In this document: positions 61,506 through 64,000 of the stretch, piece after piece
Layout of the letters: each line of letters begins with the position of its first letter
Position numbering within the stretch: position 1 is the first letter of the stretch
Origin: DATKEJ01 sp963768715
Lineage (GTDB): Bacteria; Bacteroidota; Rhodothermia; Rhodothermales; DATKEJ01
Length of the DNA stretch: 64,000 nucleotides
Direction: 5' to 3'
NCBI GenBank assembly: GCA_963768715.1
Contig: CAVYJC010000008.1
Coordinates: 124,001-188,000, forward strand
Made by a program: the position numbers and the translations under genes
The notes under the pieces: model-generated
What the model saw: only the letters and a program-made list of their open reading frames with translations
Database searches by the model: none
Told to the model about the DNA's origin: nothing

Positions 61506-62705
61506 ATGCTTAGAATAGCGTACATAAACGCCGATCCCGCGGTCCCCGTTTTCGGGTGCCAGGGTTCCAGCGTCCATGCCCAGGAGGTCATTCGGGCTTT
61601 TCGCGCTGAGGGCGCCGAGGTGACGCTTTTCATGCACACACAGGAAGGGTATGCTCCTCCAGATCTCGTCGACCTGAAGGTCTGCGAATTCCCGCCGCCT
61701 GTGGCCAAATCCCAGATTGAGCTCGAAGAAGGCCTGCTGACCGCCAATCGCGGCCTTATGCAGGCCCTCGCAAGTCACGGGCCGTTCGATCTCGTTTATG
61801 AGCGCTATTCAGTGTGGGGTTTCGGCGGCATGTCGTATGCCCGGTCGAACAAAGTGCCGGGCGTTCTTGAGGTAAATGATCCCCTTATCGAGATCGGCGC
61901 CGCGACGCGTCAGTTGAAGGACGTCGGCGGTGCGCGACAGGTAACCAAGCGCGCGTTTTCGGACGCTACGCTCCTGATCGCGATCTCAAAAGAAATTGGA
62001 GACTATCTACGGGGGAGAACGGCAGAAGTTGGCAAGGTGAAGGTCATTCCCAACGGGGCGAATCCTGATCGTTTCAAACCCGGCTTGATTCCCGCCCTTC
62101 CGGATCGACAGGGCGTCTTCACTGTCGGCTATGCCGGCACCCTGTCGCTTCGGCAAGGGCTCGATACCCTCATTAAGGCATTTGCGATTCTACATCGGCG
62201 CGATCCGCGCGCCAGGTTGCTCCTCGTCGGTGACGGACCCGATCGCGAGGTCATCGGTAAGGCAGCCGCCAGCGTCGGCATCGCGGGCGCTGTGGAGATG
62301 ACGGGCGCCGTCTCTCCGGGTATCGTTCCGCGTCTCCTGGCTTCCATGGACGTTGCCGTGGCAGCCTATCCACGCAAAGATCAGTTCTACGAGTCGCCGC
62401 TCAAGCTGTTTGAGTACATGGCGACCGGTTTGGCCGTTGTGACAAGCTCCATCGGCCAGCCCGGGGAAATCGTGACGGACGGTGAAAACGGTCTCGTCTG
62501 TGCCCCCGGTGATTTCGTCGCGCTCGCGAAAGCGATCGATTCTCTCCGCGTCGATGAGGCGCGTCGCTCGAGACTCGGCCACGCTGCGAGTGCTTTCGTT
62601 CGCCAGAACTACTCCTGGCAGTCGGTTGCACATCGAGTACTCACCTCTACGGGCCTCAAGGCCGATTCGGATGGCAGATCGCTGACCGCCGTTTCGGCAT
62701 CTTGA
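61506..62705 (+). CDS. GT4-family glycosyltransferase
   Basis: 399 aa, a GT-B fold. The acceptor half starts LRIAYINADPAVPVFGCQGS; the donor half starts near residue 195 with FTVGYAGTLSLRQGLDTLIK. The E-x7-E type motif is ESPLKLFEYMATGLAVV, followed by SSIGQPGEIVTDGENGLV, which binds the nucleotide sugar. It ends at the base where the next gene begins (stop and start overlap as TGATG), so it is coupled to the ABC-like gene. The acceptor is unknown, possibly a glycolipid that the ABC protein handles. Confidence 0.93.
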   Translation: MLRIAYINADPAVPVFGCQGSSVHAQEVIRAFRAEGAEVTLFMHTQEGYAPPDLVDLKVCEFPPPVAKSQIELEEGLLTANRGLMQALASHGPFDLVYERYSVWGFGGMSYARSNKVPGVLEVNDPLIEIGAATRQLKDVGGARQVTKRAFSDATLLIAISKEIGDYLRGRTAEVGKVKVIPNGANPDRFKPGLIPALPDRQGVFTVGYAGTLSLRQGLDTLIKAFAILHRRDPRARLLLVGDGPDREVIGKAAASVGIAGAVEMTGAVSPGIVPRLLASMDVAVAAYPRKDQFYESPLKLFEYMATGLAVVTSSIGQPGEIVTDGENGLVCAPGDFVALAKAIDSLRVDEARRSRLGHAASAFVRQNYSWQSVAHRVLTSTGLKADSDGRSLTAVSAS

Positions 62706-64000
62706 TGAAGCGCCGTCGAGCTACAGGCAATGCGACCTCTAAATTCCGGAAGGGAATCAGGGGATACGCCAGGACCACGTTTCTAACGGATCGCAAGGCG
62801 GTCTTTACGCCGCTTATTGCCATTGTAGCGGCCGGCGTATTCCGTGTTGCTCTTCCGTGGCCGCTCAAATGGGTTTTCGATCTCATGACCGGCGATCCGG
62901 CGAACACGTCTGCCGTTACTGTCGGTATGGTCGCGTCGCTTCTGATCTTTATTTCGGCCTTCACGCTGATGTCGCTGTGGCATGCGGGACGGGGCACGTG
63001 GCGATTCGTCGACACGACGGTGTCCCGGATTCGACGGGGCCTCTTCGGATATCTGGCCTTTGCCTCCCGCGACGAGCTTGGCTTTCATGCCGGCCCGGCC
63101 GCGAAGTCCTCGATGTACCTGCAAACGCTTCGCGACAGCGTCGGTCGTTCGTTCGTGCCGCTCGTAAAGCACACGATAAGCATGGTGCTCATGGTGGTCA
63201 TCATGCTGCTTCTGGATTGGAGGCTCGGGCTCGTCGCCCTTGCGATGCTGCCACTCTTCTGGTTTCCGACCAACAGCATGATCGATCGAATCAGATCGGT
63301 CCGACCCTGGTCGAGGTCGCTGCTCGGCCCCGGGTCCGATGCGGTGAGCTTTTTCGCCCACGGCGTCGCGCGGATGGTCCTTGCGTTCGGCGTCGGCCTT
63401 ATGCTCTGGCTTGGAGCAGGAATGGTCGCCAAAGGCGAGCTATCCGTTGGCGGCCTGACGGTCTTCCTCGCCTATCTCGTCCTCGCGCGCGAGCCGATGT
63501 CGGAGCTGCAGGAAGCCGTTCGGAACCTCCTTAGTGCCAAGGAAGCGCGGGAGGAGATCGAAAAGCTGCTCGTGGCACTCAATATTAAACCGGCGCCCGA
63601 AGGTGTGCCGAGAGCGCCTCGATTCGAAGGACGCCTGGCGTTCTCCGGTGTCACATTGCACGATGACGGCAAGAACGGATCACTGGAGAATGTTACCGTG
63701 GCGATTCGTCCGGGCCGTCGCGTAGCATTCGTCGGCGCTTCCAATTGCGGCAGACTGCCGCTTGCGCGCATGGTCATCGGACTCGTCAAGCCCGAACGTG
63801 GACGCGTCATGATCGATGGACTGGATGTTGGGCAGTTCGACCTCGACACGGTCCGCGCTCAGATATCGGCGATTCCCCATGACGGTATATGCCTCGAGGG
63901 CACGGTACGGGATTTCGTATCCGGCGACAATCTGGAGGCCTCGATCGACGATGTCAAAGATGCGCTCGCCAAAGCCAATGCGCTGTCATGGGCCGAGAAA
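62705..64000 (+). CDS. ABC exporter-like protein with degenerate Walker A, partial
   Basis: 432 codons are visible and the frame is open to the right edge. Residues 30-245 form the membrane part (for example PLIAIVAAGVFRVALPWPLK; ISMVLMVVIMLLLDWRLGLV). The second intracellular loop is much shorter than in normal exporters. The nucleotide-binding domain begins near residue 305 (FSGVTLHDDGKNGSLENVTV). Where the P-loop should be it reads FVGASNCGRLPLARMVIGL, without the Gly-Lys-Ser/Thr needed for ATP. It may be a non-hydrolysing half of a heterodimer with a partner beyond the edge. Confidence 0.85.
   Translation, partial: MKRRRATGNATSKFRKGIRGYARTTFLTDRKAVFTPLIAIVAAGVFRVALPWPLKWVFDLMTGDPANTSAVTVGMVASLLIFISAFTLMSLWHAGRGTWRFVDTTVSRIRRGLFGYLAFASRDELGFHAGPAAKSSMYLQTLRDSVGRSFVPLVKHTISMVLMVVIMLLLDWRLGLVALAMLPLFWFPTNSMIDRIRSVRPWSRSLLGPGSDAVSFFAHGVARMVLAFGVGLMLWLGAGMVAKGELSVGGLTVFLAYLVLAREPMSELQEAVRNLLSAKEAREEIEKLLVALNIKPAPEGVPRAPRFEGRLAFSGVTLHDDGKNGSLENVTVAIRPGRRVAFVGASNCGRLPLARMVIGLVKPERGRVMIDGLDVGQFDLDTVRAQISAIPHDGICLEGTVRDFVSGDNLEASIDDVKDALAKANALSWAEK

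Overview
The window looks like chromosomal DNA of a member of the Rhodothermota (Rhodothermales-like, Bacteroidota superphylum). The best marker is the block nuoM - nhaD-type antiporter - pterin carbinolamine dehydratase - nuoN, a gene order known from the complex I genes of Rhodothermus marinus. A BatA/BatB/DUF58 operon and sigma-70-type promoters (TTGACA/TATATT-like) fit the same group. No rRNA, integrase or phage genes were seen. There is one tRNA gene (Asp) and one decayed REP-associated transposase.

Layout. 1-4260 (minus): von Willebrand/aerotolerance (Bat) operon. 4300-4610: heptanucleotide repeat array. 4726-12572 (plus): membrane arm of complex I (nuoJKLMN) with nhaD and pcd inserted. 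12580-23681: secreted enzymes and lipoproteins (amidohydrolase, PHP hydrolase, alpha/beta hydrolase, M61 peptidase, PD40 propeller, serine hydrolase, MsrB, HEAT-like protein). 23690-33701: small transporters, membrane enzymes and housekeeping genes separated by repeat-rich spacers: a methyltransferase, PrsW-type protease, tRNA-Asp, a phytol kinase/DUF92 fusion, a DAACS symporter and a TPR protein. 33800-48880: a surface-glycan island that looks more AT-rich than its flanks. It holds two GT2 enzymes, three GT-C-like membrane proteins, an LtaS-like sulfatase, a GMC oxidoreductase with a tiny Tat-signal partner, a radical SAM protein and a methyltransferase, plus duplicated gene debris. 49100-61330: a complete but unusually organised type IV pilus / type II secretion-like machine. 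61500-64000: a GT4 glycosyltransferase and an ABC exporter-like protein with a degenerate Walker A motif.

The most interesting system is the 49-61 kb pilus-like locus. A short-leader pilin has its own strong promoter and its own terminator. Downstream lie a PilC-like platform, a PilB-like and a PilT-like ATPase, a PilM-PilN fusion that keeps the INLLP motif at the junction, a PilO-PilP fusion, a compact secretin, an Ig-like lipoprotein and a PKD+SPOR protein. Within the window it lacks minor pilins and a prepilin peptidase.

Two features cut across the window. First, at least nine genes carry apparent single-base frame breaks, mostly one extra base. They cluster at 13-15.4 kb and in the pilus locus. 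Indel errors in the assembly are the simplest explanation, so the restored reading is described in each entry. Second, nearly every long spacer holds short tandem repeats with a period of seven bases and a different heptamer at each place, much like the STRR repeats of cyanobacteria, together with GC-rich palindromic dispersed elements.
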